DNA of 64,000 bases from Pelomyxa schiedti (Eukaryota; Evosea; Pelobiontida; Pelomyxidae). Shown here piece after piece: positions 36,188 to 49,572 of the stretch. The number at the start of each line of letters is the position of its first letter. The first letter of the stretch is position 1. Under the pieces are notes generated by a model that searched no databases, was not told where the DNA came from, and was given only the letters and a program-made list of their open reading frames with translations. A program made the position numbers and the translations under genes. The DNA lies in the NCBI GenBank assembly GCA_020536535.1, contig JAHLWZ010000183.1, positions 833 to 64,832 on the forward strand. The letters run 5' to 3'.

Positions 36188-37133
36188 TTAAGGTGAATCA
36201 GGGTAAGGACAAGAGAGGGACTTGCCATTGTCGGCCGTGGTGAGGGACAATATGTACGGCACAGCGCGCTTGACCCACACCTCGGGAGTCCAAAAGTCAG
36301 AAGCGTGGGCTCCGAATGCGGCGGCGCAGGTGTCCAGGAGTGCAGTGTTGACGATCCCGGGGTTCAGGGCCACGCAGGCTATTCGCGAAGCGCCGCCGGT
36401 CGCTGTGGTGAGCTCCGCCGCGGCCGCGCGCGTCATGGCTTCCACTGCGAACTTGCTCATGCAGTAGGGTCCCACGAGGGCGTCGACGCTGCGCCCCCAT
36501 TCGCTGGAGAAGTTGGCGATGAGCCCTTGCTTACCGCTCTGCAGCATGATGGGAATGAATGCCCGCATCACATTGTGCACACCTTTTGGGAATGTATGAT
36601 GGTTGTTTTTTTTTTTTTTTGTTAGATACAGTGATATATGTAGTTAGATACAACCGTACGTTTTTGTTTTGTTTAACAATTAGGAGTTAGTGAAGATAAA
36701 AAAAAAAAAAAAAAAAAAATAGTCAGACCTGCAACATTGACTTTGTATATCTTGTCCAACTCCTCAGGTGTGATTTCCCACATTGGGGCCAGCCTGTTGC
36801 CCACAGCAGCGTTGCTCAGCACCACGTCCGGGGCGCCAACTTGGCTCGCCCACCGCAGCACCGCCGCCGGGTCGGTCACGTCCACGACCGAGCACGACGA
36901 CCTGGGGCTCGTTGCCCTCATCTCCCCACTAAGCGATTCCACTGCCTTTGGGTCCCTGTGTGGCCATACATCCCATAAGACAAGGGAGGAAAAAAAAAAC
37001 CCAACAACCCACAGGGGAAGCAGAGTACTAACCTCCCACAAGTAGCTACCACGTGGCCGAGGGACATCAACTCGCGGGCCATGGCGAGGCCCAGCCCACG
37101 CGTCCCTCCAGTGATGACAATAAGCCTGCTCAT
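36188..37133 (-). CDS. short-chain dehydrogenase/reductase
   Basis: NAD(P)-dependent oxidoreductase of the classical SDR family, about 260 residues in three exons. Start ATG 37133 gives MSRLIVITGGTRGLGLAMAR, the Rossmann TGxxxGLG. VVDVTDP, VVLSNAAVGN (NNAG position) and KIYKVNVAG follow, then IANFSSEWG with the catalytic Ser, and YCMSK, the YxxxK catalytic pair. The end is PGIVNTALLDT and a short tail ending at 36188. Introns at about 36581-36730 and 36955-37035 hold long A or T runs. The substrate is unknown. It converges with the ARF fusion gene, 76 bp away. Confidence 0.9.
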
Positions 37134-37298
37134 CAAATCGCTGAAATCTCACTTTGCCAATACAAAATTGATACACAACATGCCCAAGGGGAAAAAAATA
37201 CGTGCTGTGGAATGTGTTTTCTTTTCTTTTTTTACATATTTGGTGTTATTTGGGGATGTTGTTAGAACTCATCCTGATATTACACGGATATTGAAAAG

Positions 37299-39507
37299 TT
37301 AGGTGCCCATGTGGTCGTAGACTATAGAGTCGTCCTTACTTGGGCAGACAGTGTAAAGACCAAGTATGTCTTTGACCCCTACAATGAGGTCGCTGAGAGT
37401 TGGGTACGCTTGTGATGTTATTTCTTCAGAGTTGATTTGGTACCCGTTGTGCCGTCTGTGAGAGCGTTATGGTGGCGTTCAGAATCCCCCAACTAACCTT
37501 GCGATTCTGGAATGCACAACACATAGTTTTCCCGCTTTCGTAATCACTCTGGATATTGTGAAGCAACCCTGAGATGTGTTACTGAATCGAATGAGGTACG
37601 CCCCTGGCTGGGCTGGAAGGCGAGATAGAGCGGCTTTCCCATCTATGTCACCATGAAACCAAGGTGCAATAACCACTTGATGAATCTGGACTTATTAAAT
37701 ACTGTTCATATCTCTATGCCTACCTTGCTCAGAAGTTTAATTCCTTCCTCTAAATTCCCAAACCACGCAAGAGCTCTGCCGAACTGTTCGATTTTAACCA
37801 TATCCACATTGTTAGACAATTCAGGTTTTCCTGAGACAGGTCATTGTTAAATTGTTAAGAGTCAGAACGACTGACTGAAACATACCCACAAGTACGGATT
37901 TCAGTGACCGCATCATCGGTTCATGCTCTACTGAGGTGTGAAATATAACGGAGAAGCTTGTGGCAAAGTTATCCCAAAGAACCTCTTCACACTACCAACG
38001 TTAATAGCGAACCGAGCTACAGGAGGAAAAACAAACATTGTCTCCGAAGGCGCCACGCCAGAATTGCTGCGCATAAGGCTCTGCGATGCACTCGGAAAGT
38101 ATCTGTTGTTTTTTAGTTGTTTAGATTTATGTGGAGTTGAATGCAAAGGACACACTAAAGTATTAACAGTTGTGACAATTTGCTTGAAGCTTGGCCTTTC
38201 AGCAGAAACGGGGTTCCAGCACTCACTGAAAAAGGCACTGTAAGAATACTGGAGTGCAACTGGAAGCTTACTTCATAAGTTGCATAAGAGCAGTAATTGT
38301 ATCCCGTTGGACAAAAACCTCACTTTCGAGTTTTTGCAACATAGCTGTCGGAATTTGTGGTCGAGCATTTCCATCACAAACTTCAGCTCTGAATTCTTGA
38401 AGGTATGAGCCGAAGAAAGAACAGTACAGCACGTTATAAATAAATAGTACAGAAAAATGAGTAAAAGGGCTCACGGTCGAGATTAGAGGTTTCGCTGTAC
38501 TCAGGAAACAGAGGTTTCCTGGCAAGAAGTTGCCAAAGAACTAACCCAAAACTAATTCCAGTTAACAAAACACTCATGCAAACAAGTTTTACCTGTATAT
38601 ATCTGCCTTTTCATTAAATGGCTCTCCTCTTAATACTTCAGGAGCCATCCACAGAGGTGACTACATGGAATAAGTCCGATTGCAAATTTCCCTGCATACC
38701 CCTGCTGTTCCACGAAGCTGTTGGCCAGGTGGTAGCAATTTACTCAATCCAAAGTCAGATACTTTTACTCGAGAGTGCTCATCAAGCAGTAAATTTGAGG
38801 CTTGATGTGAGGAGTAAGAAGGAGTAGGAGGACTGCAATTTTAAAATACTTTTTAGATCACTGTGGATGATGACAGGGTTTGACCCATGCAACCAGTTCA
38901 TTCCCAATGCTGCATCCTTGGCCATTAATAATCGCACAAAACCACGAAGAGGTGTTGCCCCAAGCAAAAGCGATTCCATGTCTTGCTATTATGCCCAAAG
39001 TGAGTGAGTAACTATTTAGACGGTCACTCACTTTTAAGAGTTCCATGCACATTAGTAAACACCCTGGTTTGGAGCATGCTCCCATGAATAAACAAACATT
39101 TGGGTGCGGCGCCAATCTTTTTTAATAAAGATTCGGGGGAAAATGGCTTTGAGGAAAAGGAGAGTAAATGTATCTTGGAATACCTGTTTGCAACCACTTC
39201 TCGTCTAAACGCCTCGAGTGCAGCAGCATCAATTTGACTTTCTAGAACCTTAACAGCCACATCTTTGCACCTACATCTCCCTTTCCACACTGTGCCGTAC
39301 GCGCCTTCAACGAAGTATTAAACCATGGAGAAAAGAAAAAAAAAGGGGAAAAAAAAAAAAAACCGCAACAGCGGAAAAAGACAGCAAGCACGTATGGAAG
39401 ACAGAGAAAAGGAAACGGAAACTACCTTGGCCTATTTGATACTCCAACTCGATCTCATTCTGTTCGATCTCGGGGTGCGCCCTGGGTGGCCGTGGTTTCA
39501 TCATCAT
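37299..39507 (-). CDS. SHK-type protein kinase with C-terminal SH2 domain
   Basis: Kinase followed by SH2, the architecture of Dictyostelium SHK kinases. Met at 39507 (MMMKPRPPRAHPEIEQNE) begins the likely protein; an in-frame upstream ATG at 39669 is possible. Kinase: EYQIGQGS, GTVWKGRCRCKDVAVKVL, HPNVCLFMGACSKPG, GNELVAW-like linkers, VIIHSDLK-TSNLLLDEH, VSDFGLSKLL, WMAPEVLRGEPFNEKADIY and FGLVLWQLL. The catalytic loop is HSD, not HRD. SH2: PWFHGDIDGKAALSRL, GAYLIRFSNTSQGCFT, then TSQAYPTLSDLIVGVKDIL; FIRFS carries the phosphotyrosine-binding Arg. The end MGT is at 37299. The start of the RapGAP gene lies upstream, divergent. Confidence 0.87.
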
Positions 39508-39685
39508 CCTCGAGTTTTTTCCGTCCGGATCTGAGTTTTTTTGAAAATCGAATTGTTTTTGCCCCTGTTGTTCTCTTCGCGATTTTTTGGTTTGGCAACA
39601 TTTGCCTGCAACTTCTTGTTCGCGGAACCACAGGGTTGCCAGATCGACAGGTTGAGAAACAAAAACCATAAAAAATAAAAAACCC

Positions 39686-42285
39686 ATGACAAGCACTGCT
39701 GCTGTGGTGCCTCCAAGTGACTGGAACGAGGCTGATGTAACCCGGTGGTTGTCTCAAAATGGCTTCTCTTCTACATCGTTGGTGGTACGTTAGATCTTCT
39801 TCTTGTTGTTTGTGGGAATGGTTGTGGAGGAAGTTCAACCACACGGTCTTTTCTTTTTTCGTCTTGGTGGTGCTAACAGTCCTCCAAAGGGGGTGACAGG
39901 AAAAGTTCTTTCGGAATTCACTGCTGATGCACTAAAGGCACCTCCTTATTCACTTCCTGCTGACGAAGCAAGCAAACTCGTTACTGAAATAGGCAAAGTG
40001 GTTGCTGGTATGCACAGAGTTTGAAAAGAGGTTTTCCTTAACTTCTTTCCACCCCCCAGCAAGCGCACTTAATGATATCTTTGATTCTATGCTCGACCTT
40101 GGGGATACTGGGGAGGAGGAAACCTCGAAACCTGACTTCGATTTTCTTGCGTCTACTGAGTCAGATGATGAGGATGATGACGCAAATCTCATCCTTAAGC
40201 TTTCTAAAAGCAGTCTTACTGCAACGAAACCTGCAACCCCACCTGCAAGCTCAATTGCAATTTCTCTCTCACCCACACCATCTTCCCCTGGAAACACAGT
40301 GGGTCCCATACGAGCTCCCATGTGCACTTCTGTTTCAACTGCATTCAGTTCTTCCACTCCTGCTCTTCCAAGTGAGGAACCAGGTGCTGCACCTCTGAGA
40401 GCCGAGTTTGTAAGGGTATGCATGATACCTCCTCTTCCTGCAATTCTTAATGAGTTTTAGAACGGGAAATTGATTACTCTTGTGGAGTACGTACCTGGGG
40501 TATCTGCACCACGACCCCCAAAAGAGTAGCCCTTCCATATCCAATTTCTATAGTTGACCACTTCACCAGGTTTATCTATCGGCCCGCACATCTCCTTCAG
40601 ATGATACACACGATGGATGCGTCGGTATGGGACCCTTCAACATCCGATTACTGGAGTACCGCCTCACCTCCACATGAATCCTGGGTGGTGAGTTACACTG
40701 CTACACACTTAATTGATTTGACCATCAAATAGGCACAACCACCAATCAACGCTCTGCAGAACGGGATGCCTCTTGTAGATATGAAAATTCGCCAGGCTGG
40801 CTATAGTGTTGAAATCGACTGGAATTCAGTATCACATAATTATCCTGTTGAACCAAGTATCATTGTAGATGCCAATAGCGATACACCCTTTTACAAAGAG
40901 ACTTTGTCTGATATCCGTATGTTTCTTCCCCAATAGCAAATTCTCACTTATCGCAGCACATAAAAACTACGTTATTATTACCGCTGATTGCCCATATATT
41001 ATTTCGGTTGATGCCCCTACAAGGGACAATGGCTGTCGGAAAGTGTTAATTAGGACTAAGAGCGTATGAAGTCGAAAATTTTTTTTTGAGACCCCTAAGT
41101 GCATCCAGGGTGACAAACGTATTCTTCTTCCAGCAAGTGATAAAGCAAATTTCTTGTCATATATTGCTGCATTCTGTCTGAGATTACCCCCGTACCCCTC
41201 CGCATATTTTTGTTTTTCAAAAAGCCCTGCAATTAATCTATTGCTCATTTTAGAGATGCGCCATTCATAGAAGTAAAAAATCCAGCTATAGTCAAGGAAC
41301 TTATTCAATTTGATGCCCGCAATATGGTTACTACATATAAATTCGCTGTACTATACTGCAAGGCTCTGCAACATGTTGAAAATGATATATACAGTAACAA
41401 GGACGGTAGTCCACAATATCAAGAGTTCTTGAGATTTCTTGGCAATGGGGAGCCAATTACCCTCCTAAACTGGCCCAAGTTTAGAGGAGGGTTAGATATA
41501 AGGAGTATGCCTCTTTTTGGTTATCTGCTTTATGTAATCTCTACTGCCAGCAAATATCACTGGAGAAAAATCAGTTTACACAGAGTTTCGTGGATACGAA
41601 ATAATGTTTCATGTACTTTCCTTCTGTAAAAAACACCTCTAAGTATCTCAATTTCAGGTTGCGACTATGCTGCCGTTCCAAGAAGGAGACCCACAAAGAG
41701 TACACTTTTTTTTTTATCTGGGGATTTGTCTCATTTTTGCCTAGATTGAACGGAAAAGGCATCTTGGAAACGATGTCGTTATGATAGTGTTCAAAGAAAT
41801 GGCCGATGATATGGACCTATTTAACCCGAAGATTATCATGTCGCACTTCAATAGTATCCCTTCTCATCCCCGTTTTTCTTTCAATAACTCTCCCTCAGAC
41901 TGCTTCTTTGTGATTACACCAATTACCAATTCCATTGGGAAGACCACACATTACAAGTACTGTATTTCATCAAGTTAGGTCGTTCCGGTAATCATATACT
42001 CACAGAATGACGGTGGCGAATAAAGAAGGCATCCCTCCATACTCCCCTTTCATGCCCGATTGTCCTATCTTCCCCAAAGACAACACATTCAGAGACTTCT
42101 TGCTTCTCAAACGTATGTAAAACGAGCACCCCCACATAGTTCTGACCAGAATACTGATACAACTCCTTTTAGTCATAAATGCCGAGAGAACCACAGTCAT
42201 TACAGCCAAAGAGTTCCGCTGGAGGTTGGAATTTGCCCGCTCCACATCCCTCACTGAAATGTGCACCAAGTATTCTAAACCCTAA
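39686..42285 (+). CDS. RapGAP with SAM-like N-terminus
   Basis: GTPase-activating protein for Rap. Start ATG 39686: a SAM-like stretch (DWNEADVTRWLSQNGFSS), then acidic/Ser-rich linker (40100-40400). The RapGAP domain spans about 40700-42285: AHKNYVIITADCPYIISV, KVLIRTK, YKFAVLYCKALQHVEND, QEFLRFLG, GYEIMFHVSTMLPF, then RKRHLGNDVVMIVF with the Asn-thumb, SHFNS, and FLLLKLINAERTTVI. Rap regulates adhesion and polarity in amoebae. About ten introns. The end is YSKP at 42285. It shares a very short upstream region with the SH2-kinase. Confidence 0.9.
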
Positions 42286-42518
42286 GATCAAAGTCACTCA
42301 CAGCCAGCATTTATCTTCCTACTATGCACAACAGCCAGCAGTAATCTATTTAGAAAAAAAAAGTTTTGTTTTAATCTGCCAAATCTAAACTGTGGTTTTT
42401 ATTGGGGTTTTCGTTTCTTCGAAGGCGGCACTTAACCTGTCTTTCGCCGTTCATCACTTTTGTAGTGTGGATCTGCCTATTCTCCGGAGATCATAAACAA
42501 CAAACATATCATAGGGAG

Positions 42519-45500
42519 ATGACCGAAGTAACGACAGCGTTGAGCCCTGCTGAACTCAGTTGAGTCGGTTTTTCCCTTTGTTTCTTGCTCACTATCCTTT
42601 TACACTTAATACCAACAAACACTCTATGAACACAATAAAAAAACAAAAATTAATGAACAAAAGAAATACTGGAGACAGTGGTAAAGGAGAGGAGAGAGGA
42701 AGTTAAATTTGCATTGAAAGCACCAGTATTTGTTGCGGGTGAAAAGGCTGTAGCCCCCAGAATAATCCTTATCAGTAGCAAAAGGGTTTTTATAATTAAG
42801 CCTAATGGCAAGGTATGATTCTCTCGAATTAATCTTGGTGGTATGGTGATGGAAAAATCCTAGGGTTCATTAGATTCCCATTTTTTGGATCTTTTGGAAC
42901 TTGTTAGTCCAGCACCAGATGAGGTAATGCAACAGTACTCCTTATTTTTCTTTTGGTTCATTATGACTAGCTGGCACTCAAATTTCGCTCTTTCTCTGTG
43001 AGAATGTCACTCCCTACAGCTACTGACAAAATAACATCAATGATTTCGATGTTGTGGGCAATGTTCCAAGCCAATTTTCCTTCCACGGATGCGCAGTCAG
43101 TTTATCAAATGAAGTTCCTTGTATTGCCACCTGAAAGGTTCCATCGTACCATCGGTTTTACCACTCACTTTTTTTTATAGGTTAGACCAGGCTAGGGCAA
43201 TGGGTAAACAGCTAGCTTTCGATTTCCTTTAATTTTTTATGTAGTTCCACCACTCACTCCTGGCGCATGTTGTGGCTTCACTAACTCCTATCAGACTATA
43301 TGTGACTGGATGGGGGCCACTCCTGTGGCAGAGGTTAGAATAATTTGATTCCCTCTGTGTCTTATTCTTTCAGATCAATTGGGATATTGACAATTTATAT
43401 CCCCGGTGTGGATGCAAAGATTTTGATTTTAATGCTGGAAGGAAAGGTACATTCTTTATCTGCCACTGTTTTGCATGAAATTTTACCCTCTGTAGAAAGC
43501 CTCTCAATTCCAGACATAAAGCCTCTCATGTATACCTTGCAAAACAACAATTGGTTTACTTCGCTTACTGTAAAGGACTTTCAACTAAAAGAATCCATTT
43601 CTTGTATAGCCAATGTGCTGAGGTTCAAACTGCACACTTCTGGCACAAAACTAATCGCAACTTCTGCCAAAAAAAAAAGAGTGAATAAGTTCATAAACAA
43701 ACTTGTACTCTCAGGGTGCGGACTCACAAAAGAAAACATTGACGTTGTTGTGGAAGGACTCGTTAATAACAAACTCTATCCTCTGACACATCTTGACTTA
43801 AGCAATAATATGTTGGAAGTGTGTCTTCGGAAGTTAACCATCGTATCAACAAACTGTTTTAGGATAGAGGCTTTGCTTCAATTGCATCAGCATTGTCACA
43901 AATGCGGGCAATTCATACCCTGGATCTTGGAAACTGTTCAGGTATTCAGCTTTCAGTCTCTTTCCCGCTAAGTAGCAAAAGGGGGGAAAGTTGGTTCAGC
44001 CACAGTTTTGGACGCAATATCCGCCAATGTTCCACTTGTAACAGGACTAAAATCATTCAATTTCTCCAACAACATGTACGTTTTTGTGCTTGATGTGCCA
44101 ATATTTCTCATGGCTTTATCTAGGCTAGGAAGTGAAGGGAGCACTGCCCTTGCCAAGTTGATTGGAGCAGCAACATCACTTCACACCCTCAATATCTCTG
44201 GATGTGCTGCCGCATTTGACATTTTAAAGCTTTCAAAAAGCTACTCCGTGAGGTAGAAATTCGCTTTCCACAAACCAAAAGGAAGACAAATAAATTCGGG
44301 ATTGCAGGGATTTGGATGTGTCAAACCACCACATCACCACTTCAAAAATGGATACATGTAGCAAACTTGCCGGTTTTCTCAAAGGACTCGAAAAACTAGA
44401 AACTCTTTCCCTTTCTAAGTGCCAAATAAACATGGAGGCGGTTCAGGTATGCCTCGTAATGGCTGAGAATCTGGAGACACTTAAATTTTGACAGGTCCTT
44501 ACCGCACCAGATAGTAAGCTTATGTCTATAACTTCGCTCAATTTGAATGACAATGACCTCAGTGATGATGGGGTTTAGCCTCTTTTTTGTTTGTTTCTAT
44601 TGACTGTCTGTAGATTGTACGACTTTGTGAAGCCATCTCTACTCATCCTTCACTAACGACTCTCTCTATAAGCCGGAATTTTTCTAGAAGGTACTTTGAA
44701 TTTCCCCTTCCTTCCATTTCTGACAACTAAAGAACCCGGCTGAGGAGTAAAATGATCGTGAGCCTTGTACAACTTATTGAATCAGATTGTCCGCTCATCA
44801 GCTTGGAAATAGAAGGCAATGCAAGAAATGCACTGAAGACTGAAGTTCTGCCTCTATTGTTCTCAATGATGACAAATAAATCAATCACTCACCTCAACAT
44901 AAGGTTTGTTCTTTTGTTTATGGTGGGTGATAATGTTTAACCCCTAACTCACTTTTCTTCATGAAGTGGGCATGGAATAGGAGATGACTGCGCAGCAACT
45001 TTCTTCAGGGTGTTACAAACTAATAATGTACTGCGGTCTTTACAATGGGATGATAATCATACTACCCTGCAAGGATTTCAGTACTTCTTAAATGGGATTT
45101 CCAAGTAGAACTTCTATTGCCAATAACACATTTACAATCAAAATTTAGAAACACAACATTGAGTGTGATGCCACTTCCTGTTGTGGATGTGTCAAGAGAG
45201 GTTTTGAGACTCGATAAGCAGCCCTCTTACCAAGTATAACTGTTTTAAAGACGGCTCTGAACATCTTTTCAGACTTTGCTTGATGTTTTGTCAGACATAT
45301 CAAAGCATATTTCGAAGAACGTTTCCACACCCCCCTCTGCAGTTGATTTGACAAACCAATTCCTTCCTCCGCCACTCCCTTTGTTGCATGACGGTAGAGC
45401 CCAAACAGCCTCTCCAGCACCTACCGTTTCCTCACCACCACTCTCTGAGGCAACAGCCTCTTCAACCGGAACCTGCACTACCCCTCGCCCTTCACACCTT

Positions 45501-45530
45501 CTGCCCAAGAACAGGCCCTCGCGATCCTAG
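42519..45530 (+). CDS. carmil: CARMIL (capping protein, Arp2/3 and myosin I linker)
   Basis: CARMIL regulates actin capping protein at the leading edge. ATG 42519 starts MTEVTTALSPAEL. An N-terminal PH-like region follows (RIILISSKRVFIIKPNGK, then ISMLWAMFQANFP). Leucine-rich repeats then begin with the family-typical lead CGFTNSYQTICDWMG, NWDIDNLYPR, NNNWFTSLTVKDFQL, then FINKLVLSGCGL, LTHLDLSNNMLE, IHTLDLGNCS, LHTLNISGCA, LETLSLSKCQ, LTSLNLNDNDLSDDG and LISLEIEGNARN. The C-terminus is Pro/Ser-rich (LPPPLPLLH, TTPRPSHLLPKNRPSRS), where capping-protein binding would sit. I cannot confirm the binding motif. Numerous short introns; the final exon frame is uncertain. Confidence 0.85.
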
Positions 45531-45720
45531 ACACAATCACACTATTAGCACTGGCAACATCCTCCCTGTTATCTCACCCTATACCACTGAAGCAACAATA
45601 GACCGACAATCACCTTTAATTACCTACTTTTTCCATCACTGAATTTTGGCCTGCTTGTGAGAAACGACCCACTGTTTGTGCATAGTGTTGTAGCATTGGT
45701 TTTGTTTATACGTGCCCATA

Positions 45721-48700
45721 ATGTCAAGTGGGAGCAGTAAAAATGATGTTATGAGGGACAGGCTTGGGTTGGGGCCTACCACCGACGAGGACTCGTCGAA
45801 AAATGAATTGCCACAACCATCAAGACCAACGACGGCTCAAAATGTGTGTTGTGCACTTTTTTTTTTTTGTTTGTTGCTTTGTTTATGCCTCTTTCTGGCA
45901 ATTCCTATATCTTGTGCTTTTTTTGATAGTGTTTTTGAAACATATTAGAGGTATCACTACTTTTCCCTCTTTGAAGTCACTGTATAAAACCTTTTTGTCA
46001 AGAAATAGGGCTCGTGCTGCTTTTACACCGGAAGTGTGAAGTATACATAGTGAGACTATTTCTCATCTCTCCTACAGGATGAAACCGGCATTTTAGAGTT
46101 ACTAGAAACACAAGAACCAGGACCCAAAGAAAGGTAAACTTGATATTTACTTTTATCACCCAACAAAGGGAATAGCAAAGGCGATAAAACCTCTGCTCCG
46201 CGTTTCGGTTCAGTTCCGTCACAAACAAATCCACCCCCACAAAGGTGTGCCCCTTTTTCTGTGTCACACTTTTGGCTCTATTCATACTTGTAAGTAAAGG
46301 GACATTCCAGTCAGAGGAAGAAGGATATGTACCCTCTTCTGGAACTGGAACTCGGAACCTTGGGTTAATTCCCGCCATTTCTAATTAAACTCTTACTCAG
46401 CACAGAACTCCTGGGAGATTTGGGCCAGTACCAAGTCGACCCCCATCTGCTAGTAATTCCCCTTCTGTTACACAATTTCCAGTTCAATCAACACACCACA
46501 AGCCCCTGTGGCATCAAGCACAGCTACTGCAACAAAGCCTGGGCAAGGGATTGCTAGTTTATTCCCTAAAACGGGTTTTTCAAGTGCAGGGAGCCCCAGC
46601 AAACCCGTACAGCCTTCATCTGCACCAGCCAACAAATCTGGGAACGGAAAAACTATTCTTAAGAATTCAGTCCTGCGTGATATGTATTCCTGCCTCATAG
46701 TTCTGTCTATGATAGTAACATGGTGCAGTAATAAGTGGTATGAGTGGCTCGACCTATCTGGTGCATCCAATGCACAGTTGATTGCTCTTGCTGAAGATGC
46801 ATCACGAAATGCAGTCCTACCTGATGGCTGGGAAGAGAAGGTATAAAAATCTCCAAATAACTAATGTTTTGACTTCTCATAGCCAGGGGGAATTTTTTTT
46901 AACAGTTCCACTGGAAAAACAGAGTCCAGTCCCCCCAATATTGGATTTTATCTTGACAGATTAAATACTTTAAAACTTCAACTTAAGGCCCAAAATGCTC
47001 TGGAAGACTCAGACCAAGGTTTCTCCTTTATCCACTCTTCTAATAACAAAGTACTTCAGAAGAAGATGAGGACGAACAAGATCCTGAAAATTCTGACTCA
47101 GTCGAAGACCAGGAAGAGGAAGACTATGAAGCTCCAGACTTTGAAGAGCCTCCTTCACCCAAAAATAAAAGACCAACAACGTCTGTATTACACAACTTTG
47201 AGTGCCTAAGTAACATCTCTAGCCAACAGACACAATCATCCCAAGGGAATAATAGACAAGTGCATTCGAGTACTATCACTAACCCTGCAAATGTACAACA
47301 AATATCCCATTCTTTGACAACGGCACCACTTCAAATCGAAAACACAATGAAACCCCTTTCAAACAGTGAAACACTGGCTCAATCCACACAATTAATCCTA
47401 CTCAAAGAACAATACACGGCAAAGATTCTCGAAATGCAAAACACTGTAACATATCTCTGCTCCCTCTTGGCCTTAGTTAAAGAGTAAAAGATACAAACAC
47501 TTAATTCACAATTATCACAAATGGCACAACATCACGCCAAGGAGCTACTAACACAACAAACGATGTATGAGGCTCAGGTTTTTTTTGTTCTTCCTCCACT
47601 AAAGAATTGACATCCAACAAGATAAAATCTTTGCGTGAAGATATTCTCCTTTTACAACAGCAACATAAAGAGGCCCTTTCCTCATTTTCTGAACAGCAAA
47701 AATCTCAGGTATCTACTTTCTTACTTGAGTTGTCCAGGCAACTCCTTCTAGGAAACTCTATGGTATTCCAAGCTCCAATCCAGAGAGCAAGAAGTCACCG
47801 ACACTCGAAATAAATTGGAAATGGAGCGGGCACAACTCGCTCAGGAAAGGGGCAAAGTACATTTCGTCTATCTCCCATATCATCTAATGAGAGAAGTTTG
47901 ATGAATTAGTCACCCAGCTGACAAGCTTGGCCTGTGGGCGTCCGATTGACCACTTTGTGGAAAAAAACCCCAAGCTCGAGTCACTCAAGGTCAGGAACTA
48001 ACATGAGACTCCAAGTTGATAAATATTGCTCCAAGGTAGCTTTAGAAGAACAAAAGAAGACTTTTAAGGCCCAGATGGAAAACGAATTTCAAAAGCAGAA
48101 ACAATTCCATGACCTTAAACTCACAGAATTGGAGGTCAAGCTAAAAGCAGTTGAAATGGTAAACTTCCAGCAAAATCAAGTTACTCATCTGGATCGCAGG
48201 ATCGGGAATTGCTTCAACAACGAGAATTAGCACTCAATTCAACAGCCAAGGAGCTCCTCTCGAGAGAAAGTGCCTTCAATAAAATTAAAACAGAAAAAGA
48301 AGCTGCACTTGAGTTGGGTACCCATTCCTTCATGGTTGGGTGCCATCTAACTGCCACTAGAAAAGGATGATTTGTCACGACAAAAAATGAAAAATCAAGC
48401 AGAGAAAGAGGAACTCATGCAATTACGAAGCAACCTCACAGAACACCGGAGATCCTTGGAGCGAGTATTCTGATCAAGTGTAAGATTTTTTTTACCCATT
48501 ACACAGGACAGGACTGACTTTTTGTGTGAAACCATGAAAGTTTCTGATACTTCATCTCAACTTCAGGTGCCTTTCAGCCACACCTTTTCCCAATACTTAT
48601 CGACTGCAGGCGCAATCACAGCAAGTTGTATTTATGCATCAACAGTGCCTACAGGAAAGAAAGCGTGCGGAGGAAATGATGAAGGAAGTGGAACACTTAA

Positions 48701-49441
48701 GGCAATGGAAAATCAGGGTTAACTTTTTATGCTTACTTGTCTTGTATAAATCCCTCACGCTTAACTAGGCGGAAGACCAACAGAGAGCATTAGAAGAAGG
48801 ACACCGAGAATTGCAACAACAGTGGGCACGACTCCGATCCGAAAGGCAACAACTTCTGTACGAGCGCACTGCAAAACTAGCAATGTGTGTCCCTGCCCGC
48901 CAAATACCCAACTCTCTCAACTAACAAAAAAGCAAGGTCCGGTGTATCATCACCAACATCCAACCAAACATATTCATCATTCACACCTGCAAATCCTAAC
49001 ACTGTTATACCCCCACTCACGCCATTGCACTCTCCTATTCCCACAACCGCGGCCACACCCCAACTTATTCCACACTCAAATTCAATGCAACAGACATCCT
49101 TGCTTCTATCACAGCTGCACTCCCAAGTCAACTCGGAGCTCTCTGCAACTTCTACTGTGTGTTATTTTTGTTTTTATTTTTCTCACTCTAATAAAACAAA
49201 AAAAGCGGCAATCAACCCTGGACAACCAAGCAACGTTTCTTCACTCTATGGGTTTATAAAAACAAGAAATTTCTCTCCACAAACTGTTCTTCTTTCCTGG
49301 GACACCCGTGGCCCACCACTGGGAGACATTCTCAACAAAGTACTACGTACTACGAAAGAAGCTCTCCTGGAACAAAGTGGCCTCTTTGAATCCTCCCAGT
49401 GTAACACATTGAACGTACCTGATGTGAACATGCAATTCTAG
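45721..49441 (+). CDS. coiled-coil protein with degenerate WW domain (possibly CEP164-like)
   Basis: ATG 45721 begins MSSGSSKNDVMRDRLG. Around 46720-46960 a stretch EWLDLSGASNAQLIALAED, LPDGWEEK joins across an intron to PGGIFFNSSTGKTESSPPN. This is a WW domain whose first Trp is present and second is replaced by Ser. The preceding ALAxxA..VLPxGW pattern resembles the N-terminus of CEP164, a centriole appendage protein. An acidic segment (47050-47150) and long coiled coil follow (QQTQSS, KEQYTAKILEMQNTV, EQKKTFKAQMENEFQKQKQF, EALLEQS). The end is NMQF at 49441. A ciliary role is inference; homology to CEP164 or FBF1 is not proven. Many introns, some edges doubtful. Confidence 0.55.
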
Positions 49442-49572
49442 ACGTTTCTTTTATTTTTTTTCCCCTTCTTCTGATTGGCTTTTAATCTCATGTCCGCCAC
49501 GGGCCAGATACACAAAATAACAAAAAAGATAAAAAAACCTCCTACTGATTAAGAGTCACATCGACTGGGGCA

